From: Coriobacteriaceae bacterium EMTCatB1
GTDB taxonomy: Bacteria > Actinomycetota > Coriobacteriia > Anaerosomatales > Anaerosomataceae
Length of the DNA stretch: 64,000 nt
Assembly (NCBI GenBank): GCA_001950395.1
Contig: BDLO01000001.1
Coordinates: 124,001 to 188,000 of the forward strand
Reading direction: 5' to 3'
Shown: positions 45,288-53,575 of the stretch, piece after piece
Layout of the letters: each line of letters opens with the position of its first letter
How positions within the stretch are numbered: position 1 is the stretch's first letter
The notes under the pieces: model-generated
Database searches by the model: none
The model's input: only the letters and a program-made list of their open reading frames with translations
Told to the model about the DNA's origin: nothing
Position numbers and translations under genes: made by a program

Positions 45288-46055
45288 GTGCTCATGCGCC
45301 GCGTCATCCCGTGCCTCGACGTGCACGCCGGGCGCGTCGTGAAGGGCGTGCAGTTCGTCGACCTGCGTGATGCGGGCGATCCCGTGGAGCTCGCGGCAGC
45401 GTACGACCGCGAGGGCGCAGACGAGATCGTCTTCCTTGACATCACCGCGACGCACGAGGAGCGCCCGCTCATGCTCGAGGTCGCTCGTCGTGCGGCGGAG
45501 GAGGTCTTCATCCCGTACACCGTCGGCGGCGGCATGCGCTCGGCCCAAGACATACGAGACATGCTCGCAGCCGGGAGCGACAAGATCTCGATCAACAGCG
45601 CCGCCGTCGCCGAACCCGGCTTGATCACGCGCACCGCGCAGATCTTCGGGTCGCAGTGCATCGTCGTGGCGATCGATGCTCGCAAGGTGCCCGGCTCGTC
45701 TCCTTCGCGCTGGGAGGTCTTCGTCGCCGGCGGCAGGAAGAACACCGGGCTCGACGCCGTTGCGTGGGCCGAGGAAGCGGTGCGCCGTGGCGCCGGCGAG
45801 ATCCTGCTGACCAGCATGGACCGCGACGGCACCAAAGACGGCTACGACATCGACCTCACGCGAGCCGTCACGCGAGCCGTGGACGTCCCCGTCATCGCCT
45901 CAGGCGGAGCAGGCGAGCTCGACCACTTCGCGGAGGTCGTGCTGGAGGCTGACGCCGACGCCGTCTTGGCGGCGAGCGTCTTCCACTTCGGCGAGTTCAC
46001 CATCCGCCAGGTCAAGGAAGCGATGGCGGCCCACGGCATCCCGGTCAGGATCTAG
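45288..46055 (+). CDS. hisF: imidazole glycerol phosphate synthase, cyclase subunit
   Basis: A 255-residue TIM barrel paired with HisH. Catalytic Asp residues lie in [19 protein letters not shown] and [21 protein letters not shown], with phosphate loops [13 protein letters not shown] and [18 protein letters not shown] 45288 has GGGGAGG 9 nt upstream, which excludes the nearby ATG 45294. Confidence 0.97.
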   Translation: MLMRRVIPCLDVHAGRVVKGVQFVDLRDAGDPVELAAAYDREGADEIVFLDITATHEERPLMLEVARRAAEEVFIPYTVGGGMRSAQDIRDMLAAGSDKISINSAAVAEPGLITRTAQIFGSQCIVVAIDARKVPGSSPSRWEVFVAGGRKNTGLDAVAWAEEAVRRGAGEILLTSMDRDGTKDGYDIDLTRAVTRAVDVPVIASGGAGELDHFAEVVLEADADAVLAASVFHFGEFTIRQVKEAMAAHGIPVRI

Positions 46056-46063
46056 GGGGCAGG

Positions 46064-46546
46064 ATGCGAGCGATGCGACGTGAGGACCACCGCATGCTTC
46101 GCGAGGAGGCTGAGGCGCTTCTTCGGCGCGCCCAGGTGTTGCGTCTCGGTCTCGTGGACGAGGGCGGCCCGTACGTGGTGCCGCTGAACTTCGGATACGA
46201 AGACGGCCGCATCTACCTTCACGGCGCTCCCGAGGGTCGACGCATGGACGCTATCGCGCGCGACCCACGGGTGTGTTTCGAAGTCGACGAGGGCGAGATC
46301 GTGCGGGGAGAGCGTCCGTGCGGATACACGTCGCGGTTCTCAAGCGTCGTCGGCTACGGCCGGGCCCGGGTGCTGGAGACGAAGGAGGAGAAGCTTCGCG
46401 GGCTCCAAGCGCTCATGCGGCACTACGGAGGCCCGGTCGACGGCATCGACCCGGCCGTGCTGGAGAAGACTGCAGTGGTGGAGATTGCCATCGAGCAGAT
46501 GGACGGCAAGCGTCACGACGTCGTGCGAGGGCTGGGAGGGCAGTGA
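46064..46546 (+). CDS. pyridoxamine 5'-phosphate oxidase-fold flavoprotein (NimA-like) inside the his operon
   Basis: A 160-residue split-barrel protein: [56 protein letters not shown] ... [37 protein letters not shown]. This is the pattern of PNPOx-related FMN/heme proteins annotated as nitroimidazole resistance proteins. It is 8 nt after hisF and 1 nt before hisI, so it is co-transcribed, although it has no known step in histidine synthesis. The physiological substrate is unknown. Confidence 0.87.
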   Translation: MRAMRREDHRMLREEAEALLRRAQVLRLGLVDEGGPYVVPLNFGYEDGRIYLHGAPEGRRMDAIARDPRVCFEVDEGEIVRGERPCGYTSRFSSVVGYGRARVLETKEEKLRGLQALMRHYGGPVDGIDPAVLEKTAVVEIAIEQMDGKRHDVVRGLGGQ

Positions 46547-46547
46547 G

Positions 46548-46919
46548 GTGGAGTTCCCAGATCTGAAGTTCGACGAGCGGGGACTCATACCCGCTGTCGT
46601 GCAGCAACACGACAGCGGGGAGGTGCTGATGGTGGCCTGGATGGACGCGGAAGCGCTCAAGCGCACGCTCGAGAGCGGGACCACCTGGTTCTGGAGCCGG
46701 TCGCGGCAGGAGCACTGGCACAAGGGCGAGACGTCCGGCCACGTGCAGCACGTCAAGGAGGTGCGCTACGACTGCGACGGCGACACGTTGCTCGTGATCG
46801 TCGATCAGGAGGGCGTGGCATGTCACACCGGGGCGCGGTCGTGCTTCTTCCGGACGCTCGCCACCGTCTCGTCCACAGAGAGGTCCGAAGACGCTGACCA
46901 AGGGTTGCCGCTCTCGTGA
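46548..46919 (+). CDS. hisI: phosphoribosyl-AMP cyclohydrolase
   Basis: A 123-residue Zn/Mg hydrolase separate from HisE. Signatures: [55 protein letters not shown], and the metal Cys/Asp segment [31 protein letters not shown] 46548 is picked from a longer ORF because GGGAGG (46534-46539) lies 8 nt upstream and homology begins at [11 protein letters not shown]. Confidence 0.96.
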   Translation: MEFPDLKFDERGLIPAVVQQHDSGEVLMVAWMDAEALKRTLESGTTWFWSRSRQEHWHKGETSGHVQHVKEVRYDCDGDTLLVIVDQEGVACHTGARSCFFRTLATVSSTERSEDADQGLPLS

Positions 46920-46933
46920 CGAAGGGACGTGCG

Positions 46934-47263
46934 ATGACAGACAGAGATCCCGGCGCTTCGCCCGGGGCAGACGCCGTGCACCTCGGGGACGTCCTCAAGG
47001 AGCTGTTCGCGGTCCTCGAGGAGCGCAGGCGAACGATGCCTGAGGGCAGCTACACTGCGGCGCTGCTTGCAGGCCCGCAAGAGAAGCTGCTCAAGAAGAT
47101 CGGCGAGGAGTCGAGCGAGGTGATCATCGCGGCGCGCGACCACGATCTGCCGCAGCTCCGCTACGAGATCGGCGACCTCGTCTACCACCTGCTCGTCGTG
47201 ATGGTCCGCGAGGGGCTCACGCTCCAGGACCTCGCGAGCGAGCTCGCCTCGCGAAGGAAGTAG
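46934..47263 (+). CDS. hisE: phosphoribosyl-ATP pyrophosphohydrolase
   Basis: A 109-residue all-alpha NTP pyrophosphohydrolase with KKIGEESSEVIIAARD and YEIGDLVYHLLVVMVREGL, the metal-binding EExxE and ExxD motifs. ATG 46934 has GAAGGGA nearby and is preferred over GTG 46916, which overlaps the hisI stop. It closes the his operon, with no terminator in the 7-nt gap to the next gene. Confidence 0.94.
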   Translation: MTDRDPGASPGADAVHLGDVLKELFAVLEERRRTMPEGSYTAALLAGPQEKLLKKIGEESSEVIIAARDHDLPQLRYEIGDLVYHLLVVMVREGLTLQDLASELASRRK

Positions 47264-47270
47264 CCGTACG

Positions 47271-48959
47271 ATGGTCGGTCCGCGCTCCGGCATGACCGAG
47301 GTCGAGCTTCCGCCCGGAGTCTGCGGCGACCGCATCGAGACGCTGCAGGCGCGCGTCGCAGGGAACCGGTGGAAGTTCGTCGCATTCACGGTCGCCTACG
47401 TCGTCGCTGTGGCAGGGTCGATCTCAGCGGCAGTGCTTCTCCTCGTCGTCTTGTTGCCCCTCGCCACGCGAAGCCCCGCGATCGCGCTCGTCGTGCTCGC
47501 GGGGCTGCCAGCGATCGCGAAGGTCACCGTTGCGGTGAGCGCGCTTCTCGTGGGCGCCTGGGTCGCCCGCGCGCTCGCGACCTCTGAGAAGGCGTTGCTT
47601 GCTCGGCTGGGAGCGCAGATCCCTCGTGCTGGCACGCTCGAGGTCACGCGCAGCGCGCTCAAGGACATGAGCCTCGCTGCAGGCTTCGAGCACTCCCCGC
47701 CTCTGTACGTCATCGACACCGACCGCGTGAACGCGTTCGTGCTGGGCCGCACTCCCGCCAAGGCAGTCGTGGGCGTGACGCGCGGGTTCGCCGAGAGACT
47801 GTCGCGATCGGATCAGCGCGCTGTGTTCGCGAACCTGATGGCGCGAGTCCTCTCCGCGGACACGCTGTGGGCGACGGCTGTCTCAGCGCTCGCAGGGCCG
47901 GTTTGGGCGCTGCGAGACGCCGACTTGAGCAAGCCCATCAGCGCGCCGTCTGCTGCAGACGAAGACCCGACGGTTCGCGCGGCCAAGGCCTCTGCGATGG
48001 CGCGCGGGCTCGGCCCTCCGCTCGTTGGCTGGTGGATCATGCAGACCTTCGTCGTCGTCGTGACCGAGGCGCTGGCGTATTGGCACCAGGAGCTCGCGTG
48101 GCGTGCGGCCGAGAAAGCGGACGCCGAGGGCATGCTCTTGTTGCGCGACCCGCAAGAGATGCTGGCTGCGTTGGAGCACGTGCTGGCGTGCAACAACCAC
48201 GTTCCCAGCGCAGGCGACGCGTACTCGCAGCTCTTCTACTGCTGGTCGGGGTTCGGATTTGCTCCAGAGCGCGACCCGGAGGCTCGTCGCATAGCGCGGC
48301 TGCGCGAGGTCTTGGGAGCCGAGGGCCTCGCCGCCGCACCGCGGCCGAACGTGCCCGGCTGGCCGCAGGCTCCGCGGCTCGAAGACGCCCTCACTGAAAC
48401 GGCGGCGCTGGTCGTCCCAGTGGAGGTCCGGGTCGAGGGAGGCCCCGATGGGACGAAGGCGCTCGCGGGAGTGGCGCTGGCGGCAGCGGCCGTGTTCGAC
48501 GTCGCGCTCCTTGCCTGGCGTTCAGGGGAGGTCGCGGCGATGGCGCTCGCGGCTGCGGCGTCCGCGGTGGTCGCAGGGGCCGGCTCGTTCTGGGGCAGCC
48601 GGCTCGTGACCGCGCAAGGGTCGGGCGGGAGGCAGGGGCGGGCGGCTTCTGTCGTGGCCTTCGCGCTCTTCCTTGGACTCACGATCGGCGCGGGGATCCT
48701 GGTCGGCCCCGTGTGGCTCGCAGGGACGCTTGCAGGCGCAGCGAGCGGCGAGGAGCTGTCGCGAGAAGAGTGGCGTCGCAGGTTCGTGCGCCGCTACGAG
48801 GAGACCGTCGCAGAGCGGCCGCACGCCCAGGCGCACGAGGAGGGCCCCGAGCCGCCTGCGCCGCAGGCCCGCATCTCGGTCGTCTGCAAGCGGTGCGGCG
48901 CAAGCAATGCGCCCATCAACAGGCACTGCACGGTATGCGGAAAGAAGCTCAAGCCGTGA
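47271..48959 (+). CDS. membrane protein with a degenerate M48-like peptidase domain and C-terminal zinc ribbon
   Basis: A 562-residue protein. Two N-terminal transmembrane helices (about 35-102) precede a region that follows the M48 layout: SPPLYVIDTDRVNAFVLGR, VVGVTRGFAERLSRSDQRAVFANLMARV, then RAAEKADAEGMLLLRDPQEMLAALEHV. Where active members have HELGH, this one has ANLMA, so both zinc His are absent; the distal Glu-containing helix is kept. A second hydrophobic block (about 400-480) and a CxxC...CxxC ribbon (VCKRCGASNAPINRHCTVCGKKLKP) follow. It is probably a non-catalytic scaffold. GTGA overlap with the next gene suggests a functional pair. Confidence 0.75.
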   Translation: MVGPRSGMTEVELPPGVCGDRIETLQARVAGNRWKFVAFTVAYVVAVAGSISAAVLLLVVLLPLATRSPAIALVVLAGLPAIAKVTVAVSALLVGAWVARALATSEKALLARLGAQIPRAGTLEVTRSALKDMSLAAGFEHSPPLYVIDTDRVNAFVLGRTPAKAVVGVTRGFAERLSRSDQRAVFANLMARVLSADTLWATAVSALAGPVWALRDADLSKPISAPSAADEDPTVRAAKASAMARGLGPPLVGWWIMQTFVVVVTEALAYWHQELAWRAAEKADAEGMLLLRDPQEMLAALEHVLACNNHVPSAGDAYSQLFYCWSGFGFAPERDPEARRIARLREVLGAEGLAAAPRPNVPGWPQAPRLEDALTETAALVVPVEVRVEGGPDGTKALAGVALAAAAVFDVALLAWRSGEVAAMALAAAASAVVAGAGSFWGSRLVTAQGSGGRQGRAASVVAFALFLGLTIGAGILVGPVWLAGTLAGAASGEELSREEWRRRFVRRYEETVAERPHAQAHEEGPEPPAPQARISVVCKRCGASNAPINRHCTVCGKKLKP

Positions 48960-50611
48960 GCCGCCAGAGCACGACGCGTCCTCGCATTCTCGCCGGGCTT
49001 GCTCTGTCTGCCCTCGCGATCGGCGTTGCCGCGGGATTGTGGCAAGCCCAGGTGCTCGCGCCGCCTCCCCTCGTTCGCCCGAAGACCCCCGTGCCGTCGG
49101 TGTTGCCCACGATCACCGTTGAGCTCCCTGTGCCGCCCCAGGCCGACCCGGACGCAGACGGGATCAAGATCGCGACCTTCCTCGGCAACGAGACGCGGTC
49201 CTTCTACGGCGTGGGACCGGTGCCCGAGCGGCTCGAGGTGCTGTGGAAAGCGCGCATCGGCGGAGGCACCACTGGCGGCACCGGCAAGCGCTCCGCCGAG
49301 GCAAGCGCGACGGGCGGCATGGTGACCTGGTACGGGACCGGCTGGACCGGGCAGCCCGCGCTCGTGCGCGAAGGCGGTCGACTCTTCCTGCTCGTCGGAG
49401 GCTTCGACCACGGGCTTCGCAAGATCGACGCTGAGACCGGCAAGACCGTGTGGCGCTACGAATACGACGACGTCATCAAGGGATCGCCCGCCGTCATCGC
49501 AGATCCATCGGCTCCCGACGACCCGTCCCGGTACCTCGTCATGACGGGCTCGAGGCGCGGCTTCCCGCGGAGCATCACCGCGCCTGACATCGCGCCGTTC
49601 CGCGGGGTGTGGTACGCGACCGGCGAAGAGGCGTGGCGTCTGCCGGTCCCTCACACCCGCAGCTACAGCCGCGATGCCGACGGCAGCGCGCTCGTGCTCG
49701 GCCCGCACGCGATCGTCGGGGTGGAGTCGGGGCACCTGTACCGCATCGACCCCTTCGCGACGCAGCCGTGGCAAGGGCATCGATCGCCGCATATCCTCAA
49801 GCAGGCGCTGCTGCTCGGCGACAAGCGCTCAGCGAGCCACGGCGGCAACCTCGTGCTCGAGAGCTCGCCGGTGCTCCTCGGCGACCGGGTCTACGTGGCC
49901 TCAGGGGCTGGGCACGTCTACGGGCTGGATGCCGACACGCTCGAAGTCGAGTGGGACTTCTACATCGGATCCGACCTCGACGGCACGGTCGTGGCTACCG
50001 ACGACGGGAAGCTCTTGGTGCCCGTCGAGAAGCAGTACATCCGAGGCCACGGCGGCGTGCTTCTGCTCGACCCGAGCAAGCCGCCGTCAGAGGCCGTCGT
50101 CTGGTTCTTCCCCACCGGCGATCGGGCGTTCGCCGACTGGCAGGGCGGAGTGATCGGGTCGTGCTCGGTGAACGACGCGTACGATCCGGACCGCTCGCGG
50201 CCGCGGTTGGCGGCTTTCTCGGCCATCGACGGCCACCTGTACGTGGTGGCTCGCGACGAGACGGCTTCGCTCACCGTCGACGGCCCTGACGGCGAGCACG
50301 GGCTTGCGACGCCTGTCCTCGTCTACAAGGACGACATCGGCGGGTCCATCTCGACGCCGATCATCGTGGACGACCACATCGTCGCGGCGGGGTACGGCAA
50401 CACCGTGAACGTGTACCGCATCTCGTACGGGCCTCCAGACGGCGGCGGCGTCACGCTCTCGACCCGTTCGGGCGCGCGCGTAAGCGTGCGCGTCGAGCGG
50501 GTCGCGCGCTTCACGGGCGGCGGAACGTACGAGTCAACCCCGATCGTCTGGCAGGGTCGCATATACATCGGCTCGCGGGACGGGTACTTCTACTGCCTAG
50601 GCGGCCGCTGA
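48956..50611 (+). CDS. membrane-anchored PQQ-like beta-propeller protein
   Basis: A 551-residue protein. After an N-terminal anchor (ILAGLALSALAIGVAAGLW, about 12-31) and a Pro-rich linker comes an eight-bladed quinoprotein-like propeller with repeats such as KIDAETGKTVWRYEYDDVIKGSPAVIAD, YVASGAGHVYGLDADTLEVEWDFYIGSDLDGTVVATDDGKLLV and GRIYIGSRDGYFYCLGGR. No PQQ-dehydrogenase catalytic residues are recognisable, so it is likely a binding or structural propeller outside the membrane. The start GTG 48956 overlaps the previous stop. Confidence 0.82.
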   Translation: MSRQSTTRPRILAGLALSALAIGVAAGLWQAQVLAPPPLVRPKTPVPSVLPTITVELPVPPQADPDADGIKIATFLGNETRSFYGVGPVPERLEVLWKARIGGGTTGGTGKRSAEASATGGMVTWYGTGWTGQPALVREGGRLFLLVGGFDHGLRKIDAETGKTVWRYEYDDVIKGSPAVIADPSAPDDPSRYLVMTGSRRGFPRSITAPDIAPFRGVWYATGEEAWRLPVPHTRSYSRDADGSALVLGPHAIVGVESGHLYRIDPFATQPWQGHRSPHILKQALLLGDKRSASHGGNLVLESSPVLLGDRVYVASGAGHVYGLDADTLEVEWDFYIGSDLDGTVVATDDGKLLVPVEKQYIRGHGGVLLLDPSKPPSEAVVWFFPTGDRAFADWQGGVIGSCSVNDAYDPDRSRPRLAAFSAIDGHLYVVARDETASLTVDGPDGEHGLATPVLVYKDDIGGSISTPIIVDDHIVAAGYGNTVNVYRISYGPPDGGGVTLSTRSGARVSVRVERVARFTGGGTYESTPIVWQGRIYIGSRDGYFYCLGGR

Positions 50612-50649
50612 CGTCTCGCCTCATCGTCGGCGCGAATGGAGGCGCCGCA

Positions 50650-50678
50650 TTGCCGCTTGGCCACACGAGGGGTAGACT
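50650..50678 (+). promoter_or_regulatory. predicted promoter of the M42 peptidase-smpB unit
   Basis: TTGCCG (50650-50655) and TAGACT (50673-50678), 17 nt apart, in the 102-nt gap. The start site would be near 50685, 29 nt before the ATG. Confidence 0.5.
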
Positions 50679-50713
50679 TGCATCTCCCGTGCATGGATCG
50701 AGGAGGATCCCGT

Positions 50714-51775
50714 ATGCAGCCTGAATCGCTGGAGTTCCTGAAAGAGCTCGTCGAGGCGCCGTCGCCGTCTGGGTACGAGCAGCCGGCTGCCGCCGTCTTC
50801 CGTGAGCGCGTCGGCGCGTACGCGGACGAGGTGTCGACCGACGTCATGGGCTCGGTGCACGCCGTGCTGCGCGGCACTGACGACGGCCCGTCCGTGATGC
50901 TCGCCGGCCACATCGACGAGATCGGTTTCATGGTCACGTACATAACCGACGACGGGTACTGCGCCTTCGCGCCGATCGGCGGTCACGACCCGCAGATCCT
51001 TCCCGGCGCGCGCGTGACGGTGCACACGGCTGAAGGCCCGCTGCTCGGCGTCCTCGGACGGCTCCCCATCCACCTCCTGGAGGAAGAGGAGCGCAAGCAG
51101 GTCGTCAAGATGCACAAGATGTTCATCGACCTCGGCTTGCCGGGCGACGAAGTCAAGAAGCGCGTTCGCATCGGCGATCCGGTGACGTACGCGGTCGGCA
51201 TGGAACTGTTCGGGGACGGCATGGCGGTCTCGCGAGCGTTCGACGACAAGATGGGCGCGTGGGTCGCTGCTGAGACGCTCCGCCTCGTGAAGGAAGCGGG
51301 CGGCGCCAAGGGAGACCTGATCGCGGCCGCGACCGTGCAAGAGGAGATCGGCCTGCGCGGCGGCACCACCTCGGCGTACAGCGTCGATCCGGTCGTCGGC
51401 ATCGCCATAGAGGTCACGCACGCCACCGACTACCTCGACGTCGACAAGCGCAAGCACGGCGAGGTGAAGTGCGGCGGCGGCCCGGTCATCTCGCGTGGCC
51501 CGAACATCAACCCGCGCGTGTTCGAGCTGCTGTGCAACGCGGCCGAGGCCGAGGGCATCCCGTACCAGATCGAGGGCGCTCCGCGCGGCACCGGCACTGA
51601 TGCGAACGTCATCCAGCTCACGAAGGGCGGGAAGGCGGCAGCGCTTGTGAGCGTGCCACTTCGGTACATGCACACGCCCACCGAAGTCCTCGCGCTGTCC
51701 GACGTCGAGAACACCGCCAAGCTGATGGCGGCCTTCGTGCTCCGGCTGGAGCCGGGCACGGACTTCACGCCGTAG
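50714..51775 (+). CDS. M42-family metallo-aminopeptidase
   Basis: A 353-residue di-metal aminopeptidase of the glutamyl-aminopeptidase/TET type. Metal and catalytic segments: MLAGHIDEIGFMVTYI, RAFDDKMGAWVAAETL (bridging Asp), AATVQEEIGLRGGTTSA (Glu-Glu pair), AIEVTHATDYLD, and the terminal His in LRYMHTPTEVLALSDVE. ATG 50714 follows AGGAGGATCCCGT inside a longer ORF. It probably degrades peptides in the cytosol. smpB starts 12 nt later, so the two share a transcript. Confidence 0.93.
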   Translation: MQPESLEFLKELVEAPSPSGYEQPAAAVFRERVGAYADEVSTDVMGSVHAVLRGTDDGPSVMLAGHIDEIGFMVTYITDDGYCAFAPIGGHDPQILPGARVTVHTAEGPLLGVLGRLPIHLLEEEERKQVVKMHKMFIDLGLPGDEVKKRVRIGDPVTYAVGMELFGDGMAVSRAFDDKMGAWVAAETLRLVKEAGGAKGDLIAAATVQEEIGLRGGTTSAYSVDPVVGIAIEVTHATDYLDVDKRKHGEVKCGGGPVISRGPNINPRVFELLCNAAEAEGIPYQIEGAPRGTGTDANVIQLTKGGKAAALVSVPLRYMHTPTEVLALSDVENTAKLMAAFVLRLEPGTDFTP

Positions 51776-51787
51776 GAGAGAGGCGGC

Positions 51788-52258
51788 ATGTCCCGGGACG
51801 AGCGCACCATAGCCACCAACAAGAAGGCCTTCCACGACTACGCTATCGAGGAGACCTTCGAGGCGGGCATCGCGCTCACCGGGACTGAAGTGAAGTCGCT
51901 GCGTGAGAACCGGGCGAGCCTGCGCGACGCGTTCGCCACGATCCGCAACGGCGAGGTCTGGCTGCACAACGTCCACATCGCGCCGTACAGCCACGGAAAC
52001 CGCAGCAACACCGATCCGGACCGCACGCGCAAGCTGCTGTTGCACCGCAACGAGATCCGCTATCTGATCGGCAAGACGAAGGAGAAGGGGCTCACCCTCG
52101 TGCCGCTCCGGCTCTACTTCTCGCCCTCTGGGCTGGTGAAGGTGGAGCTCGCGCTTGCCCGCGGGAAGAAGCTGTTCGACAAGCGCGAGGCGATTGCCGA
52201 GCGGGAGCACAAGCGCGAGGTGGAGCGGGCGCTCAAGGACCGGACGCTTGGGCGCTGA
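51788..52258 (+). CDS. smpB: SsrA-binding protein
   Basis: A 156-residue SmpB, which delivers tmRNA to stalled ribosomes. Conserved stretches are [73 protein letters not shown] and [39 protein letters not shown], with a basic C-terminal tail. It is directly followed by the tmRNA gene, the common arrangement for rescue partners. Confidence 0.98.
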   Translation: MSRDERTIATNKKAFHDYAIEETFEAGIALTGTEVKSLRENRASLRDAFATIRNGEVWLHNVHIAPYSHGNRSNTDPDRTRKLLLHRNEIRYLIGKTKEKGLTLVPLRLYFSPSGLVKVELALARGKKLFDKREAIAEREHKREVERALKDRTLGR

Positions 52259-52276
52259 GCCCGGGCGGGGTATACT
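52248..52276 (+). promoter_or_regulatory. predicted ssrA promoter
   Basis: TTGGGC (52248-52253) and TATACT (52271-52276), 17 nt apart, overlapping the end of smpB. Transcription from about 52283 would need 5' trimming to reach the mature tmRNA end at 52311. Confidence 0.55.
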
Positions 52277-52310
52277 TATTGTGCAACGCACGTTGAGAAG
52301 CGTCGGATCC

Positions 52311-52661
52311 GGGGGCGACTGGATTCGACACGATAGGTCTGAGGGAAGAAGCAGGCCGAGGTCTCCTCACCTCGTTAAACAGGGGTGCAGACGCTCAAGC
52401 GTCAACTCTGATCTTGCTCTCGCTGCCTAACTAGCGCAGCGACGCCGAACCGGTGAGCGTCCCCGTCACCGGCGAGGCGCCGACTCAGGGGACTGCCGCA
52501 GCAGCAACGGGCGGGAGCGCTGCTGCGAAAGACCTGACCGCCAGGGCGTTTGGACGCGGGTCACCGGTGTCCCAGACGCTGACGACAACGGGTGACTGAG
52601 CCTGGAGATGCTTCCCAGGGGTCTATCGTGGACCGGAGTTCGATTCTCCGCGCCTCCACCA
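52311..52661 (+). ncRNA. ssrA: transfer-messenger RNA (tmRNA)
   Basis: The 5' end GGGGGCGACTGGATTCGACA and 3' end GGAGTTCGATTCTCCGCGCCTCCACCA form the tRNA-like domain. GGGGGCG pairs with CGCCTCC over 7 bp, with a TTCGATTC T-loop and an encoded CCA. The tag reading frame ends ...AACTCTGATCTTGCTCTCGCTGCCTAA (stop at 52428-52430), encoding a peptide ending NSDLALAA. The in-frame codon before AAC is GTC at 52401, so the resume codon may be GTC, an uncommon choice. Pseudoknot-like GC-rich segments follow the tag. Length 351 nt is normal. Confidence 0.95.
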
Positions 52662-52672
52662 AGAAACCGAGC

Positions 52673-52700
52673 ACGCCCGCCGCATCGCGCGGCGGGCGTT
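52673..52700 (+). terminator. terminator after ssrA
   Basis: ACGCCCGCCGC (52673-52683) pairs with GCGGCGGGCGT (52689-52699) in an 11-bp stem with a 5-nt loop, 12 nt after the CCA end of the tmRNA. Only two T follow. Confidence 0.7.
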
Positions 52701-52722
52701 CGAGTGTGTGAGATACTTGGCG

Positions 52723-53100
52723 ATGATGAAGGCAACCACCCGATACGGCTTCACGAACGAGGCGTGGGAGGCAGCGCTCGCGCAAGCGCGCGAGCACCTC
52801 GTCGAACTCGCTCGCCGTCGCGAGACCACCACGTACTCCGGCCTATGTCAGGCGGTGAGCGCGATCGACCTCAAACCGTACTCGTTCGCGATGATGGCAT
52901 TCCTGAACGAGGTGTGCTCTCGTGCGGACGCGGAGCGCGGAGTGATGCTCGCGTCGCTCGTCACGCGCAAGGACACCGGTCTGCCGGGTGAGGGGTACTT
53001 CGCGTTCGCGGAGACGCTCGGGCGCGACGCGCACGACAGGCGCGCGTTTTGGGAAGCCGAGGTCGAGCGCGTGTACGCCGCGTTCGCGTGTGAGGAGTAG
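52723..53100 (+). CDS. small protein of unknown function
   Basis: About 125 residues. The central sequence TYSGLCQAVSAIDLKPYSFAMMAFLNEVCSRADAERGVMLASLVTRKDTGLPGEGYFAFAETLGRD looks like a small globular domain seen in other actinobacterial proteins of unknown function (the TGLPGEGYF element is memorable), but I cannot name it. The ORF track starts at GTG 52708, next to the ssrA terminator. The ATG pair at 52723/52726 lacks a ribosome site but follows GATACT at 52712-52717, so a leaderless transcript is possible. It ends 2 nt before the next gene. Confidence 0.65.
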   Translation: MMKATTRYGFTNEAWEAALAQAREHLVELARRRETTTYSGLCQAVSAIDLKPYSFAMMAFLNEVCSRADAERGVMLASLVTRKDTGLPGEGYFAFAETLGRDAHDRRAFWEAEVERVYAAFACEE

Positions 53101-53102
53101 CC

Positions 53103-53567
53103 GTGCCGTCGTTCGTTTCTTCGCTGCCTGCCTGGCTGAAGTACGCCGTGGTCACGGTGATCCCGTGGATCGAGCTGCGTGGCGCGGTGCCGATGGCGAT
53201 CGCCGCGCAAGAGCGGGTGTACCTGCCGCTCGTGCTCGTGGCGAACCTCGCCATCTTCTGGCCGGGCTACTACTTCCTCGAGTTCGTCTACGAGCGCTTG
53301 CCCGAAGGCGGATGGGTGCACCGGCGGCTTGAGCGGATCCGGGCAAAAGCGCATCCGTTTGTGGAGAAGTACGGCATGATCGGGCTTGCGCTGTTCGTGG
53401 CGGTGCCTCTGCCTGGCACGGGCGCCTATTCGGGCACCGCCGCTGCGTGGTTGCTCGACTTGGAGCCGAAGCGCGCCTTCCTTGCCGTGTCGATCGGCGT
53501 CGCGATCGCCTTCGCCCTCGTGTGGGGCTCGAGCGAGCTCGTGGCGGCAGGCGTCAAGCTGCTGTAG
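53103..53567 (+). CDS. small multidrug export-family (COG2426-like) membrane protein
   Basis: A 154-residue integral membrane protein. AVVTVIPWIELRGAVPMAIAAQERVYLPLVLVANLAIFWPGYYFLEFVYERL and AHPFVEKYGMIGLALFVAVPLPGTGAYSGTAAAWLLDLEPKRAFLAVSIGVAIAF match the putative small multi-drug export protein family (PF06695 type), with the typical ELRGAVP and PLPGTGAYSG loops. Transport activity in this family is largely assumed. GTG 53103 follows GAGGAGTAGCC. Confidence 0.85.
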   Translation: MPSFVSSLPAWLKYAVVTVIPWIELRGAVPMAIAAQERVYLPLVLVANLAIFWPGYYFLEFVYERLPEGGWVHRRLERIRAKAHPFVEKYGMIGLALFVAVPLPGTGAYSGTAAAWLLDLEPKRAFLAVSIGVAIAFALVWGSSELVAAGVKLL

Positions 53568-53575
53568 GGGCACTC

